Shown piece by piece: positions 8,259-16,783 of a stretch of 64,000 nucleotides of DNA. Position numbers and translations under genes: made by a program. The notes under the pieces were generated by a model. The model saw only the letters and a list, made by a program, of their open reading frames with translations. It was not told where the DNA came from and made no database searches. The first letter of the stretch is position 1; each line of letters begins with the position of its first letter. Origin of the DNA: Oscillospiraceae bacterium (GTDB lineage: Bacteria; Bacillota; Clostridia; Oscillospirales; SIG627); contig SVQW01000004.1 of NCBI GenBank assembly GCA_015065085.1, forward strand, positions 62,001 through 126,000, given 5' to 3'.

Positions 8259-10520
8259 ATGGACAGAACAAAAGAATTATCTCTGGAAAAAATGAAGGTA
8301 CTTTCCCAGCTCCGGACACTGTTGGGAGGTATGGCTTACGGGGTATTTGGATTTATAATTGCCGTCGCCGTGTTTCCTTTGTCTGTGCATCCGCTTGGTG
8401 TGGCACTGATATCGTTTATACCGAAAAAAACACACAGGTTCAAGCTGTACGGTGATTTTTCGTTTTATATGCTTTGCGGCGGGTGCATACTTTCCACACT
8501 TACATATCCCAAAAACGGTATTATATATTTCACCATGTATTGTGCACTGTTCTTTATAAGGCTGGCTCTTACAAGCGGGAAGTTCAATGAAAACCGCGTT
8601 ACGAAAATGGCGTTGGCGCTGGCTTCATCCCTGTGCATAGGGCTGGTGGGCGGTGCCATAAAAGGTATTGGAATATGGGAAATACTGGGTATACTTATAC
8701 TGTCGCTGTGTGCACCTGTTTTTGCATTTTTGTTCGATGGTATTTCAGACAGCGAAAAATCGCCGGTTTTTATTGATGCAGCTTCGGGTGCACTGCTCTT
8801 CGCGGTATTATACGGCATAAAATCCGTACACATACTGTCGTTCTCTCTGCCCATGGTAATTTCCGCTTTTATCACATTGGTTGCAGCAAGAAAAAGAGGC
8901 GCATTGTACGGTGCACTTACCGGTCTGGTATGCGGTATTGCTTCTGAAAGCTTCATCATGCCGCCCGTATTCGGTATACTTGGCTTTTGCGCCGGTATAT
9001 TCTTTGAATACTCCGATGTATTTGCCATACTTATCGCCTATGTAGGTGCGGTCTGCTACGGAATATATTGCTCCGGGTTTGATGCGGTGGGATATCTTGC
9101 ACCGGAATTTCTGATAGCGTGCGCTGCATTTTTTCCCGTAAAAGGTTTTATACCCTTATCCCCCACTGTCCCTCCGATGAATGACAACGGAGAATGGGAA
9201 ACGGAAGAAACTCATAACGACACTGCGCAGCTTATAAAAATGTCGGACGCCTTCAGTGCCCTTTCACAGCTTGCCGTGAGCTCGGAAAAGCATGATCTTC
9301 CCGACAAAAATGAATGTGCCCATTTTGTAAACCGCGCTTTTGAGGATGTATGCGGGAAATGCGTAATGCAAGGCATATGCCTCATGAGCGAGCCTGCGGC
9401 GAACACACAGATACAGAAAAAACTGAGCGAAAAGCTGTACAACACCTCACTGAGTCATGACACCCTTCCCGAAGAGATGTCAACAAAATGCAGATACAGC
9501 GAAAAAATTATATCCTCCTGCCTCAAGCATTACCGCAATGCGGCGGGCAGACGCGGTATTTCCGGTCAAAGCCGAACACTTTCAGGTGAATACAACACGG
9601 TTTCCAAGCTTTTAAAAAATGCCGCTAAACCCGCAGAGTCTTACGATACACTTCCTCAGAGCTTCAAAATAAAGCGTGCGCTTGACAACTTGGGAATCAC
9701 ACATAAAACCTTCAGAATAAAAGGTTCACGACGTACGGTCATAGATGTTATGGGAATATGTGTTTCCGATATAGAAGTATCAGCCGAAAGAATCCGTGCG
9801 GAATTTGAAAAGGAATGTGGCTTTTCCGTTGCTGTTCCCGAGTTTTTTGTAAAAGGAAGCTCTGAAGTGATGCGTATAACACGCTGCCCGGCAATTTCAC
9901 TGGAATTCGCCAAAGCTGCATGTGCAAAAAGCGGAGAGTCCAAAAACGGAGATTGTATATCGGTGTTTGAGGATGACAATGACTGCTTTTATTCGCTGAT
10001 TTGCGACGGAATGGGCAGCGGACGGGATGCGGCAGAGGTATCGGGAATAGCCAGCGGATTCATGCAAAAGCTTATTATGTCAAGCTCTCCAAAGGATATT
10101 TCCATCGAAATGCTTAACAACTTTCTTATTTCAAAGGACAACGAATGCTTCTCCACCATTGACCTTGTGGAGATAGATAAAATGGACGCTACCGCTTCCT
10201 TTATCAAGGCGGGAGCTGCACCCGCTTTTGTTGTAAGAAAGGGAAAACTCCACAAAATCTCCTCCAACACACCGCCGGCAGGAATTCTTTACAATATGAC
10301 AGCCGAAAAGACCACCATGAAGCTTGAAAAGAATGATATTATCGTAATGCTTTCCGACGGAGTAATTGAAAACGGCGAGCTTGCACCCGACATGATGGAG
10401 CTCATGAGCTACGGTCTGGAGGGTGATACACAAAACATAGCGGACAAAATAATTTCCGCCGCCTGCGAAAAAAGCGGACGTCCGGACGACATGAGTGTTG
10501 CAGTGATGCGTATAGCATAG
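8259..10520 (+). CDS. spoIIE: Stage II sporulation protein E
   Basis: Membrane-bound PP2C-type phosphatase that sits at the asymmetric septum and dephosphorylates the anti-anti-sigma factor SpoIIAA, switching on sigma-F in the forespore. The 753 residues compare with about 827 in Bacillus subtilis. About ten membrane spans occupy residues 20-290. A linker with a Cys-rich patch (CGKCVMQGIC, near residue 370) follows. The C-terminal third is the PP2C domain, with DGMGSGRDAAEVSG (manganese-binding aspartate), LSDGVIE and a final DDMSVAVMRI. It stands alone on the plus strand, with a SigH-like sigma gene 180 bases downstream. This is strong evidence for sporulation ability. Confidence 0.95.
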   Translation: MDRTKELSLEKMKVLSQLRTLLGGMAYGVFGFIIAVAVFPLSVHPLGVALISFIPKKTHRFKLYGDFSFYMLCGGCILSTLTYPKNGIIYFTMYCALFFIRLALTSGKFNENRVTKMALALASSLCIGLVGGAIKGIGIWEILGILILSLCAPVFAFLFDGISDSEKSPVFIDAASGALLFAVLYGIKSVHILSFSLPMVISAFITLVAARKRGALYGALTGLVCGIASESFIMPPVFGILGFCAGIFFEYSDVFAILIAYVGAVCYGIYCSGFDAVGYLAPEFLIACAAFFPVKGFIPLSPTVPPMNDNGEWETEETHNDTAQLIKMSDAFSALSQLAVSSEKHDLPDKNECAHFVNRAFEDVCGKCVMQGICLMSEPAANTQIQKKLSEKLYNTSLSHDTLPEEMSTKCRYSEKIISSCLKHYRNAAGRRGISGQSRTLSGEYNTVSKLLKNAAKPAESYDTLPQSFKIKRALDNLGITHKTFRIKGSRRTVIDVMGICVSDIEVSAERIRAEFEKECGFSVAVPEFFVKGSSEVMRITRCPAISLEFAKAACAKSGESKNGDCISVFEDDNDCFYSLICDGMGSGRDAAEVSGIASGFMQKLIMSSSPKDISIEMLNNFLISKDNECFSTIDLVEIDKMDATASFIKAGAAPAFVVRKGKLHKISSNTPPAGILYNMTAEKTTMKLEKNDIIVMLSDGVIENGELAPDMMELMSYGLEGDTQNIADKIISAACEKSGRPDDMSVAVMRIA

Positions 10521-10544
10521 TGGGAATTATCGCAAAACTTAACA

Positions 10545-10580
10545 GCGGCAAAAGGCGTTGTGGAGGATTTCTTTTGCCGC
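10545..10580 (+). terminator. Hairpin after spoIIE
   Basis: GCGGCAAAAG pairs with CTTTTGCCGC across a 16-base loop, 24 bases after the spoIIE stop. No clean T run follows, so termination is uncertain. The rest of 10521-10636 shows nothing else. Confidence 0.5.
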
Positions 10581-10636
10581 TTAACTGATATTTTGCCTAA
10601 AATGAAAAAGTTTTTATTATATTTTACCAAAATCTA

Positions 10637-10664
10637 TTGACTTTTTGAAAATAAATGTTATAAT
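10637..10664 (+). promoter_or_regulatory. Promoter of the SigH-like gene
   Basis: TTGACT, 16-base spacer, then TATAAT with an upstream TG (TGTTATAAT, extended -10). It lies 35 bases before the start codon. Confidence 0.8.
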
Positions 10665-10698
10665 GTATCTCAGACGATTGATAGAATAGGATGTGGCT

Positions 10699-11271
10699 AT
10701 GCAGGACTACCGCGATTACGAAAATATTGCCGCGCTTATCGAAAAAACACGCCATACCGACAAAGAGGCGTTTAAGCACATATTGGTAATATATTCAGAT
10801 ATGCTGCACAGCATCATACATTCCTTTGATGCGCCCGGCTGTGACCACGACGATCTTTATCAGGAAGCGCAGATGGGGCTTTATAAGGCTGTTATGACCT
10901 TTGACAGCCGCTATTCGTCTTTTTCCACTTATGCGTATGTATGCATAAAATCCTCTGTTCTGTCCTTTTTGCGCAAGTACAGTGCAAAGGGAACTATTCC
11001 GCCGGGCCTTATATATTCCCTGTCGGATGAGGATTTTGATGTTATCAGCATTTTTGACAATCCCGAAAACGAAATAATCGACAGAGAGAGTCTTGAAATG
11101 CTGGTTGAAAAAATTAACGGTTTGCTTTCTCCGTTGGAAAAAAAGGTGCTTTCTCTGTATCTGTCCGACACATCTTACGCAAATATTGCGAAGTTGTCGG
11201 GAAAAACCGAGAAAGCAGTTGACAACGCAATTCAGCGCATACGGCGCAAACTCAGAACATTGGTGGATTGA
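10699..11271 (+). CDS. RNA polymerase sigma factor, SigH-like
   Basis: Sigma-70 family factor of 190 residues with regions 2 and 4 but no region 1 or 3. Region 2 holds DHDDLYQEAQMGLYKAV, which binds core polymerase and the -10 element. Region 4 near the C-terminus (LSPLEKKVLSLYLSD, then IAKLSGKTEKAVDNAIQRIRRKL) is the -35 binding helix-turn-helix. Spacing and sequence resemble SigH (Spo0H), the early sporulation and stationary-phase sigma, and the position after spoIIE fits. I did not find the usual SigH neighbours, so a paralogous sporulation-type sigma cannot be excluded. The ATG at 10699 is preferred over a GTG six bases earlier because the AGG site then has proper spacing. Confidence 0.85.
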   Translation: MQDYRDYENIAALIEKTRHTDKEAFKHILVIYSDMLHSIIHSFDAPGCDHDDLYQEAQMGLYKAVMTFDSRYSSFSTYAYVCIKSSVLSFLRKYSAKGTIPPGLIYSLSDEDFDVISIFDNPENEIIDRESLEMLVEKINGLLSPLEKKVLSLYLSDTSYANIAKLSGKTEKAVDNAIQRIRRKLRTLVD

Positions 11272-11314
11272 CAGCGTTATATATTTTATTTAATATATAT
11301 TTTTCACTGAATTA

Positions 11315-11385
11315 TGCCCATGTAGCTTAATTTAAGAGCGTTTGTACATTGTACTTAGGTATCGGTGTGACTCCGATCAAGGGCA
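11315..11385 (+). ncRNA. tRNA-shaped structured RNA upstream of the zinc-ribbon gene
   Basis: The 71 bases can be threaded onto a cloverleaf of exact tRNA size. Acceptor-like stem GCCCATG (11316-11322) pairs with CAAGGGC (11378-11384) with one A-A mismatch. T and A sit at positions 8 and 9. A 4-pair D-like stem GCTT/GAGC encloses a 7-base loop. A 17-base middle arm contains GTAC-ATT-GTAC. The fourth arm is a perfect ATCGG/CCGAT stem with a 7-base loop. However, the D loop lacks GG, the T loop is TGTGACT instead of TTCRANN, position 33 is C, and no CCA follows. I therefore doubt it is a working tRNA. It is followed by AAATAAAA and eight T, then the ribosome binding site of the zinc-ribbon gene 25 bases on, so a cis-acting leader is also possible. 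Confidence 0.45.
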
Positions 11386-11419
11386 AATAAAATTTTTTTT
11401 AAACCAAGCGAGGTAAATC

Positions 11420-11695
11420 ATGTACGAAGACAAGACTCTAGTATGCAAAGACTGCGGCAACGAATTCGTTTTCACCGCAGGCGAACAGGAATTCTACGCA
11501 GAAAAAGGTTTCCAGAACGAGCCCCAGAGATGCAAGGCTTGCAGAGATGCAAGAAAAGCAGCAGGTAAGGCCCAGAAGGAACTGTTCACCACCACTTGCG
11601 CACAGTGCGGAAAAGAAGCTAAGGTTCCTTTCCAGCCGAGCGACGACCGTCCGGTATACTGCAGCGAGTGCTTTGCTGCTATGAAGCAACAGTAA
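11420..11695 (+). CDS. Zinc-ribbon protein (zf_Tbcl type)
   Basis: Small soluble protein of 91 residues with four CxxC pairs: CKDC, CKAC, CAQC and CSEC. The first half follows the zf_Tbcl family (PF13451 as I recall it): DKTLVCKDCGNEF, then AGEQEFYAEKGF and RCKACRDAR. The second half is another zinc ribbon ending in CSECF. Such proteins probably bind nucleic acid or serve in zinc storage or stress response; the function is not known. The ATG follows a GAGG site. The tRNA-shaped element lies just upstream and a strong terminator just downstream, so the gene is likely a single unit controlled by its leader. Confidence 0.88.
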   Translation: MYEDKTLVCKDCGNEFVFTAGEQEFYAEKGFQNEPQRCKACRDARKAAGKAQKELFTTTCAQCGKEAKVPFQPSDDRPVYCSECFAAMKQQ

Positions 11696-11719
11696 TATTG
11701 TAAAAAATAATTACTAAAA

Positions 11720-11757
11720 GAATGGGCGTTCTCACGGGAGAACGCCCATTCTGATTT
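11720..11757 (+). terminator. Terminator of the zinc-ribbon gene
   Basis: Perfect 14-base stem GAATGGGCGTTCTC / GAGAACGCCCATTC around ACGG, followed by TGATTTT. It starts 25 bases after the stop codon. Confidence 0.88.
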
Positions 11758-11763
11758 TCGGAC

Positions 11764-11815
11764 GCCAAAAACAGCCCGAGTGCATATCAATCATGGCACT
11801 CGGGCTGTTTTTGGC
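11764..11815 (-). terminator. Terminator of the GH4 gene
   Basis: A 20-base perfect inverted repeat (GCCAAAAACAGCCCGAGTGC and its complement) around a 12-base loop lies just after the GH4 stop. The stem contains the T run on the minus strand. It is convergent with the zinc-ribbon terminator. Confidence 0.85.
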
Positions 11816-11820
11816 AATTA

Positions 11821-13146
11821 TTACTTAAGTGTCTTGAACTGAGGCAGATACGCCTTGTTCTGCTCCATCATTTCATCTACCATCTGCTTGATTTCATCAA
11901 GCGAAAGAACAGCAGAGGTAAGCGGGTCAAACGCACATGCATAAAACACCTTTCTGGGATCGCCTTCCAGTGCAGCCTGAACAGCGAGCTCTTCTATTCT
12001 GGCGGTAGTGTTGATAAGACATGCCAACTGATCCGGCAGTGCACCTACCGCAACAGATTCCAGCTTGTTCCGACTCGCCACAACAGGCACCTCTACACAG
12101 CATCCGTACGGAAGGTTGTCAATGAGGTTAAAGTTACGCACGTTACCGTTGAATTTATAAATAGTGTTGTCTCCAAATACAGCATTAAAGATATATGCGG
12201 CATATTCGTTACCTCTGTTGAGATCGATTTCTTCGGAATTGAGGAATTCGTGTATGGAATCTCTCCATGTATCTTTACGCTTTGTATACGAATCGAGAAT
12301 ATATGCATGCTTTCCCGGATTCCAGTTTGTACCGTCAGTGCAATACTTTTCTATAAGGTCAGCACGCTTGCGGTACCACGCAACATATTCACTGTTATGG
12401 CCGCTGGATTCGGTAACATAGTAATCCAGATTGAGGAACATATTATTTCTTACCTGTTCGGCATTGAGTATTTCAGGCTTTTTCAGAGCTTCACGAATCA
12501 TGGGATACATATCCTTGCCGTTCCACTTAAGGTCGAGATAAAACGCCTGATGGTTGACACCCGCACAGGTGTATGTGACTTCATTCGGGTCTGCGCCCAC
12601 CCAGCCGGCAAGCATATTTGCTGTGCCCTGAACGCTGTGGCAAAGACCGGTTATCTTAAGCTTGGGGAATTTCTCCTGCATAGCTCTGCAAAGCATAGCC
12701 ATTGGGTTGGTATAGTTAAGGAACACTGCATCGGGGCAATATTTTTCGATGTCAGCACAAATATCCAGCATAACAGGGATAGTTCTGAGTGCACGGAATA
12801 TTCCGGATGGACCTCTTGTATCACCTACGTTAATATCAACTCCATATTTCTTTGGAATAGTGATATCGTACTGCCATACATCAACATCACCCGCAAGAAT
12901 GGTGCAAAGTACACCGTCTGCACCCTTAAGTGCTTCCACTCTGTCGGTAGTGGCAGTGATTTTAGCGGGATAATTGCCTTTTTCGACAATTTTTTCGCAA
13001 GCACGTTTTATGTAGTCAAGTCTTTCGGGATCGATATCCATAAGAGCTATTTCGGCATCGCGGAAAGCAGGAAATGTGAGAATATCCCTTACAAGTGTAC
13101 GGGTAAAGCCAAAGCTTCCGCCGCCGATAAATGCAAACTTTTTCAT
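11821..13146 (-). CDS. Glycoside hydrolase family 4 (alpha-glucosidase/alpha-galactosidase type)
   Basis: Cytosolic NAD+- and Mn2+-dependent glycosidase that cleaves sugars by a redox-elimination route. The 441 residues open with the Rossmann motif [13 protein letters not shown]4 hallmarks follow: [17 protein letters not shown] (about 108-124), NYTNPM (144-149), GLCHSVQGT with the metal-binding Cys169, and GVNHQAFYL with His199. These stretches look more like MelA-type alpha-galactosidases or alpha-glucosidases than 6-phosphoglucosidases, but I cannot settle the substrate. The ATG seven bases after AGGAGAA is preferred over a GTG two codons upstream. The gene is divergent from an AraC regulator, the usual sign of sugar-induced control. 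There is no transporter beside it. Confidence 0.92.
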   Translation of the reverse strand: MKKFAFIGGGSFGFTRTLVRDILTFPAFRDAEIALMDIDPERLDYIKRACEKIVEKGNYPAKITATTDRVEALKGADGVLCTILAGDVDVWQYDITIPKKYGVDINVGDTRGPSGIFRALRTIPVMLDICADIEKYCPDAVFLNYTNPMAMLCRAMQEKFPKLKITGLCHSVQGTANMLAGWVGADPNEVTYTCAGVNHQAFYLDLKWNGKDMYPMIREALKKPEILNAEQVRNNMFLNLDYYVTESSGHNSEYVAWYRKRADLIEKYCTDGTNWNPGKHAYILDSYTKRKDTWRDSIHEFLNSEEIDLNRGNEYAAYIFNAVFGDNTIYKFNGNVRNFNLIDNLPYGCCVEVPVVASRNKLESVAVGALPDQLACLINTTARIEELAVQAALEGDPRKVFYACAFDPLTSAVLSLDEIKQMVDEMMEQNKAYLPQFKTLK

Positions 13147-13210
13147 AATCACGTTCTCCTTTTATATTTTATGTTACAGTTATAATATCACCGTTTTAAC
13201 AAAAAGTACA

Positions 13211-13240
13211 TTGTTTTTTGTCACAACAATATGGTATAAT
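13211..13240 (+). promoter_or_regulatory. Candidate promoter of the AraC gene
   Basis: TTGTTT, an 18-base spacer and TATAAT preceded by TGG (extended -10), 47 bases before the AraC start. It lies in the 140-base divergent region shared with the GH4 gene. I found no equally good minus-strand promoter there. Confidence 0.6.
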
Positions 13241-13286
13241 GTCTTATAAAATACATTTATCAAATCAATTTCGGTTGAGGTAAAAA

Positions 13287-14120
13287 ATGGAAAAATGCTT
13301 TGATACTTGCAATGTAAACTTTGAGATCGAGAAAAAAAACCGTCAATCCCTACGCCCTCTTTCCGCCGGAGAACAGCACTGTCCGCCGAAGCATACCTGG
13401 GGCGCAGGTGTAAGGTCATATATGGTAGTACACTACATAATTTCCGGGAAAGGCACATTTTACTGCGGAACAAACAAATTCTCCCTGGGCGCGGGAGATA
13501 TGTTTTTCATATTTCCCAACACAATAGTGAAGTACCAGGCGGACAAAGAAGATCCATGGCACTATGCATGGATCAACTTTTCAGGCGACGATTCACAGGA
13601 AATTCTTTCGCATATAGGTGTGTCGGTACGAAATCCCGTTCTGAAATTCGGCGAGGGGTCTTCACTTCTCCCCATCATGCGCGCCATGCCGCGAGACCGC
13701 AGCGACAACCGTGCTGAGAACCTGCACTTTGCGTCGCTTTTATATGAGTTTATGTCGCTTATTCTCAAAAACAGAACCGAAAGTGAGGAAAGTGAAACTA
13801 CTTATTTTTCGATCGCTACCCACTTTATTAAAAACCATTTCAGCGATGCCATAACCGTAAGCGATATTGCCGCGCACGTAAGGATAAACAGAAAATATCT
13901 CCACTGCGTGTTTAAAAAATCCTGTGGCAAATCGCCCAAGGAATATATAATCGAGTACAGAATGAAAAAGGCGTGTGAGTTTTTGCACGAGCCGGAGCTT
14001 TCAATAAGCAACATTGCCTATTCGGTGGGATATTCAGACCCATTGATGTTTTCAAAGATGTTCAAAAGAAAAACCGGCAAATCCCCCACAGAGTACCGCA
14101 AAGCCATACGTAATTCTTGA
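13287..14120 (+). CDS. AraC-family transcriptional regulator
   Basis: Regulator of 277 residues. The N-terminal 130 residues form a cupin-like sugar-sensing domain (HYIISGKGTFYCG, then LGAGDMFFIFP). The C-terminal 100 residues hold two helix-turn-helix units with the AraC signature: ITVSDIAAHVRINRKYLHCVFKK and a second with NIAYSVGYSDPLMFSKMFKRK and a final GKSPTEYRK. It is divergent from the GH4 gene, which it most likely activates when the right sugar is present; that link is inference from position. Start ATG after a GAGG site. Confidence 0.93.
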   Translation: MEKCFDTCNVNFEIEKKNRQSLRPLSAGEQHCPPKHTWGAGVRSYMVVHYIISGKGTFYCGTNKFSLGAGDMFFIFPNTIVKYQADKEDPWHYAWINFSGDDSQEILSHIGVSVRNPVLKFGEGSSLLPIMRAMPRDRSDNRAENLHFASLLYEFMSLILKNRTESEESETTYFSIATHFIKNHFSDAITVSDIAAHVRINRKYLHCVFKKSCGKSPKEYIIEYRMKKACEFLHEPELSISNIAYSVGYSDPLMFSKMFKRKTGKSPTEYRKAIRNS

Positions 14121-14168
14121 ATATTTTTTATCATTTGTCTAAATTCGGTTTGATTGGTACCGATTTAC

Positions 14169-14197
14169 TTGACAACAGGCAATTAATATTGTATAAT
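14169..14197 (+). promoter_or_regulatory. Consensus sigma-A promoter of the SsuABC-like operon
   Basis: Exact TTGACA, a 17-base spacer and exact TATAAT, 50 bases before the substrate-binding protein gene. It is one of the strongest promoters in the window. Confidence 0.88.
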
Positions 14198-14247
14198 GCA
14201 AATGTGGCGCAGTTGACACCATATAATGTAGAAAAGAGATAAAGATA

Positions 14248-15246
14248 ATGAAAAAATCCGTCTTTTTCCTCATATTGCTTGTAAGCTTATTTTGTTTTAC
14301 AGCCTGCAACACACCGGATGACGGTTTTATACACGTCAGAATCGCGTGCTTCCCCAACATAACCCATTCTCAGGCACTCATCGGAATGGCACAAAACAGC
14401 TTTGAAACAGCTTTGGGTGAAGATACAAAGGTTGAATGGCATACTTTTAATGCAGGTCCGTCCGAAATTGAAGCAATTTTTGCCGGAGAGGTGGATATCG
14501 GCTACATCGGTCCCATACCTGCCATAAACGGCTATTCAAAGTCTGAGGGGGAAATAAGAATAATCGCCGGTGCCACAGGTGCAGGCTCTCTGCTTGTGAC
14601 TCGCAGCGGTCTAAAGCTTAAAGAACTAAAGGAGCTTGACGGCAAAAAGGTCGCCGTACCTCAATTTGCAAACACTCAGGACATTTTACTGCGCGACCTA
14701 ATCTTAAAAGAAGGTCTGAAGGACAGGAGCAACGGCGGAACAGTAGACATTATAGCCTCGGAAAACCCCAATATAAAACTTCTTATCGACCGCGGAGACA
14801 TTGATGCGGCATTTGTCCCCGAGCCCTGGGGAACACGTTTGGCGGAGGAGACCGGCGCGAATGTGCTGCTTGATTACGATGACATATATGACAACGGAAA
14901 TTATCCCACCGCGCTGATCGTTGCAAGCAAAGATTTTCTCGAAAAGCATCCCGACAAAGTGGAAGCTTTCCTGCGCGAGCACATCCGTTTAACAGACTAC
15001 ATAAACGCAAACAAAAATGAAGCGGCAGTCATGGTAGCCGATCAGATAGAAAGATTGACGGGTAGCCGTCTATCAGAAGAACTGATAAAAAAATCATTCG
15101 GAAAGCTTATCGTAACCTCTGATCCGTACAAAAACGCCCTGGGTGAATTTGTGAATGCTTACCAAAAGCTGGGATACATGAGTGTGAAAACAGATTTTTC
15201 GTTTCTCACCGACACATCTATACTGGATAAAATCCTTTCGGAGTAA
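14248..15246 (+). CDS. ABC transporter substrate-binding lipoprotein, SsuA/NrtA/TauA type
   Basis: Extracellular binding lipoprotein of 332 residues. The signal ends in a lipobox (CFTAC, lipidated Cys near residue 20). The body is a periplasmic-binding fold of the SsuA/NrtA group, with AGEVDIGYIGPIPAINGYS near residue 90 and DAAFVPEPWGTRLAEE near 190. Members bind aliphatic sulfonates, taurine, nitrate or thiamine precursors. No sulfonate monooxygenase, nitrate or thi genes lie nearby, so the substrate is open. An ATPase and a permease gene follow directly (3-base gap, then a 14-base overlap). A consensus promoter drives the operon. Confidence 0.9.
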   Translation: MKKSVFFLILLVSLFCFTACNTPDDGFIHVRIACFPNITHSQALIGMAQNSFETALGEDTKVEWHTFNAGPSEIEAIFAGEVDIGYIGPIPAINGYSKSEGEIRIIAGATGAGSLLVTRSGLKLKELKELDGKKVAVPQFANTQDILLRDLILKEGLKDRSNGGTVDIIASENPNIKLLIDRGDIDAAFVPEPWGTRLAEETGANVLLDYDDIYDNGNYPTALIVASKDFLEKHPDKVEAFLREHIRLTDYINANKNEAAVMVADQIERLTGSRLSEELIKKSFGKLIVTSDPYKNALGEFVNAYQKLGYMSVKTDFSFLTDTSILDKILSE

Positions 15247-15249
15247 ATT

Positions 15250-16014
15250 ATGTTAAAAATTGAAAATATCTCACGATGTTATGAGGGAAGCGGGAAACGC
15301 TTCAACGAGCACACCGGTGTTCTGGACAACATTTCGCTTGAGATAAACGACGGCGAGTTTGTCAGCATCGTCGGCCCGTCCGGTTGCGGAAAATCCACGC
15401 TCATCAATATCATCGCCGGACTGTCAAAGCCATCGAGCGGTGCTGTTTACTACAACGGCAAGCCAATCACAAAACCATGCAAAGAGTTTGCAATGGTGTT
15501 TCAGGAAAGCTCTCTTTTTCCCTGGCTGAATGTCATGGAAAACATGACCTTCGGTTTGAAGGTGAAGGGTGTTCCCGAAAAAGAGGCTATCGAAAAGTCT
15601 CTTTACTATCTTGACATGGTAAACCTTTCACAATTCAAGGATTACCGAATACATCAGCTTTCCGGCGGTATGCGTCAGCGCATCTCCATTGCACGTGCGC
15701 TTGCGTTGGAGTCGGAGGTACTGCTTATGGACGAGCCCTTTGTAGCGGTAGATACTCAAACGCGCAGCATTCTTCATGAAGAAGTGCTGAAAATATGGCA
15801 GCTCACCAAAAAAACCATACTTTTTATAACTCATGATGTAGAAGAAGCAGTTCTTTTGTCAAACCGTGTTGTGGTTCTCGGATTTTCGCCCGATAACATC
15901 AAGGAAACTGTGAATATTTCTATACCCTACCCACGTACCGTAAATGATGATGTTATCGAACATGTAAACACTATAAAAGGTATAATCAACAGGTGTTCAA
16001 ATGCAAAAAAGTAA
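15250..16014 (+). CDS. ABC transporter ATP-binding protein, SsuB type
   Basis: Cytosolic ATPase of the importer, 254 residues. Walker A is GPSGCGKST (about residue 43), the Q-loop is in MVFQESSLFPW, the signature is LSGGMRQR and Walker B is LLMDEPFVAVD, followed by the switch histidine in FITHDVEEA. FPWLNVMENM after the Q-loop is typical of the SsuB/TauB/NrtD branch. One variation: the D-loop reads VAVD where most members have GALD or SALD. The 3' end overlaps the permease gene by 14 bases, so the two are translationally coupled. Confidence 0.93.
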   Translation: MLKIENISRCYEGSGKRFNEHTGVLDNISLEINDGEFVSIVGPSGCGKSTLINIIAGLSKPSSGAVYYNGKPITKPCKEFAMVFQESSLFPWLNVMENMTFGLKVKGVPEKEAIEKSLYYLDMVNLSQFKDYRIHQLSGGMRQRISIARALALESEVLLMDEPFVAVDTQTRSILHEEVLKIWQLTKKTILFITHDVEEAVLLSNRVVVLGFSPDNIKETVNISIPYPRTVNDDVIEHVNTIKGIINRCSNAKK

Positions 16015-16783
16015 TATTAAAAAAGCCTTAAAAACGGTTCTTTTTTACATAATACTCATCGGTGCATGGCAACTTATATCATTCGTACTGGTAGATGTCA
16101 CACATGTTATAAGGCCGTATATGTTTTCATCCCCAATACAGGTAGTAGCGCGTCTGGGCGTACTGTGCGCCAACGGTGTTCTGCCAAAAGCAGTGGGAAT
16201 AAGTCTTTCCAGACTGTTTTCAGGCTTTATAATATCTTGCCTTGTCGGAATATTGCTTTCACTTGCGCTTTTGAAAAGCAAAACCTTCTACGATGATATG
16301 CGTTCCCTGCTTGCAGGCACTCAGGCACTTCCGAATGTGTGCTGGCTGCCATTTGCGATACTGTGGTGCGGAATAAATGACTCCGCCATCATATTTGTTA
16401 TCGTGCTTGGTTCTGCGTTTTCATTGGCTCTGTCTCTTGATTCCGCAATAAAAAGCATAAATCCCATATACGTAAAAGTGGCAAAAACCATGTCCTGCAA
16501 CATATGGACCATGGCGACGAGAATAATAATCCCCGCCGCCATGCCCGGAATAATAAACGGTCTGCGTCAGACCTGGGCATTTGCATGGCGTGCGCTTATG
16601 GCAAGCGAAGTACTTAATGCATCGGTGGGTCTGGGATACCTCATGACCATGGGACGTGAGCTTTCCGACATGAGTCAGGTTATGGGAGTAATGTTGGTAA
16701 TAATGTTCATCGGTATAGTTTTTGACAAGCTGATTTTCGGCATTATTGAATCCCGCGTCCGCCGTGACAGAGGTTTATTTTAA
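16001..16783 (+). CDS. ABC transporter permease, SsuC type
   Basis: Integral membrane subunit of the same importer, 260 residues, about six membrane spans. The ATPase-contact loop is present around residue 180 (IIPAAMPGIINGLRQTWAFAWRALMASEV), the EAA motif of the SsuC/NrtB/TauC branch. The gene starts inside the end of the ATPase gene. Its stop codon abuts the stop of the convergent GerA-type gene with no base between, so there is no room for a terminator. Confidence 0.93.
   Translation: MQKSNIKKALKTVLFYIILIGAWQLISFVLVDVTHVIRPYMFSSPIQVVARLGVLCANGVLPKAVGISLSRLFSGFIISCLVGILLSLALLKSKTFYDDMRSLLAGTQALPNVCWLPFAILWCGINDSAIIFVIVLGSAFSLALSLDSAIKSINPIYVKVAKTMSCNIWTMATRIIIPAAMPGIINGLRQTWAFAWRALMASEVLNASVGLGYLMTMGRELSDMSQVMGVMLVIMFIGIVFDKLIFGIIESRVRRDRGLF

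Noticed and set aside
11315..11385. Calling the cloverleaf a functional tRNA
   Set aside because: The geometry fits but D-loop GG, T-loop TTC, U33 and CCA are absent, so I list it as a structured RNA of unknown role instead.
12250..13185. Open frame of 311 codons on the plus strand
   Set aside because: Antisense to the GH4 gene, whose motifs are certain.
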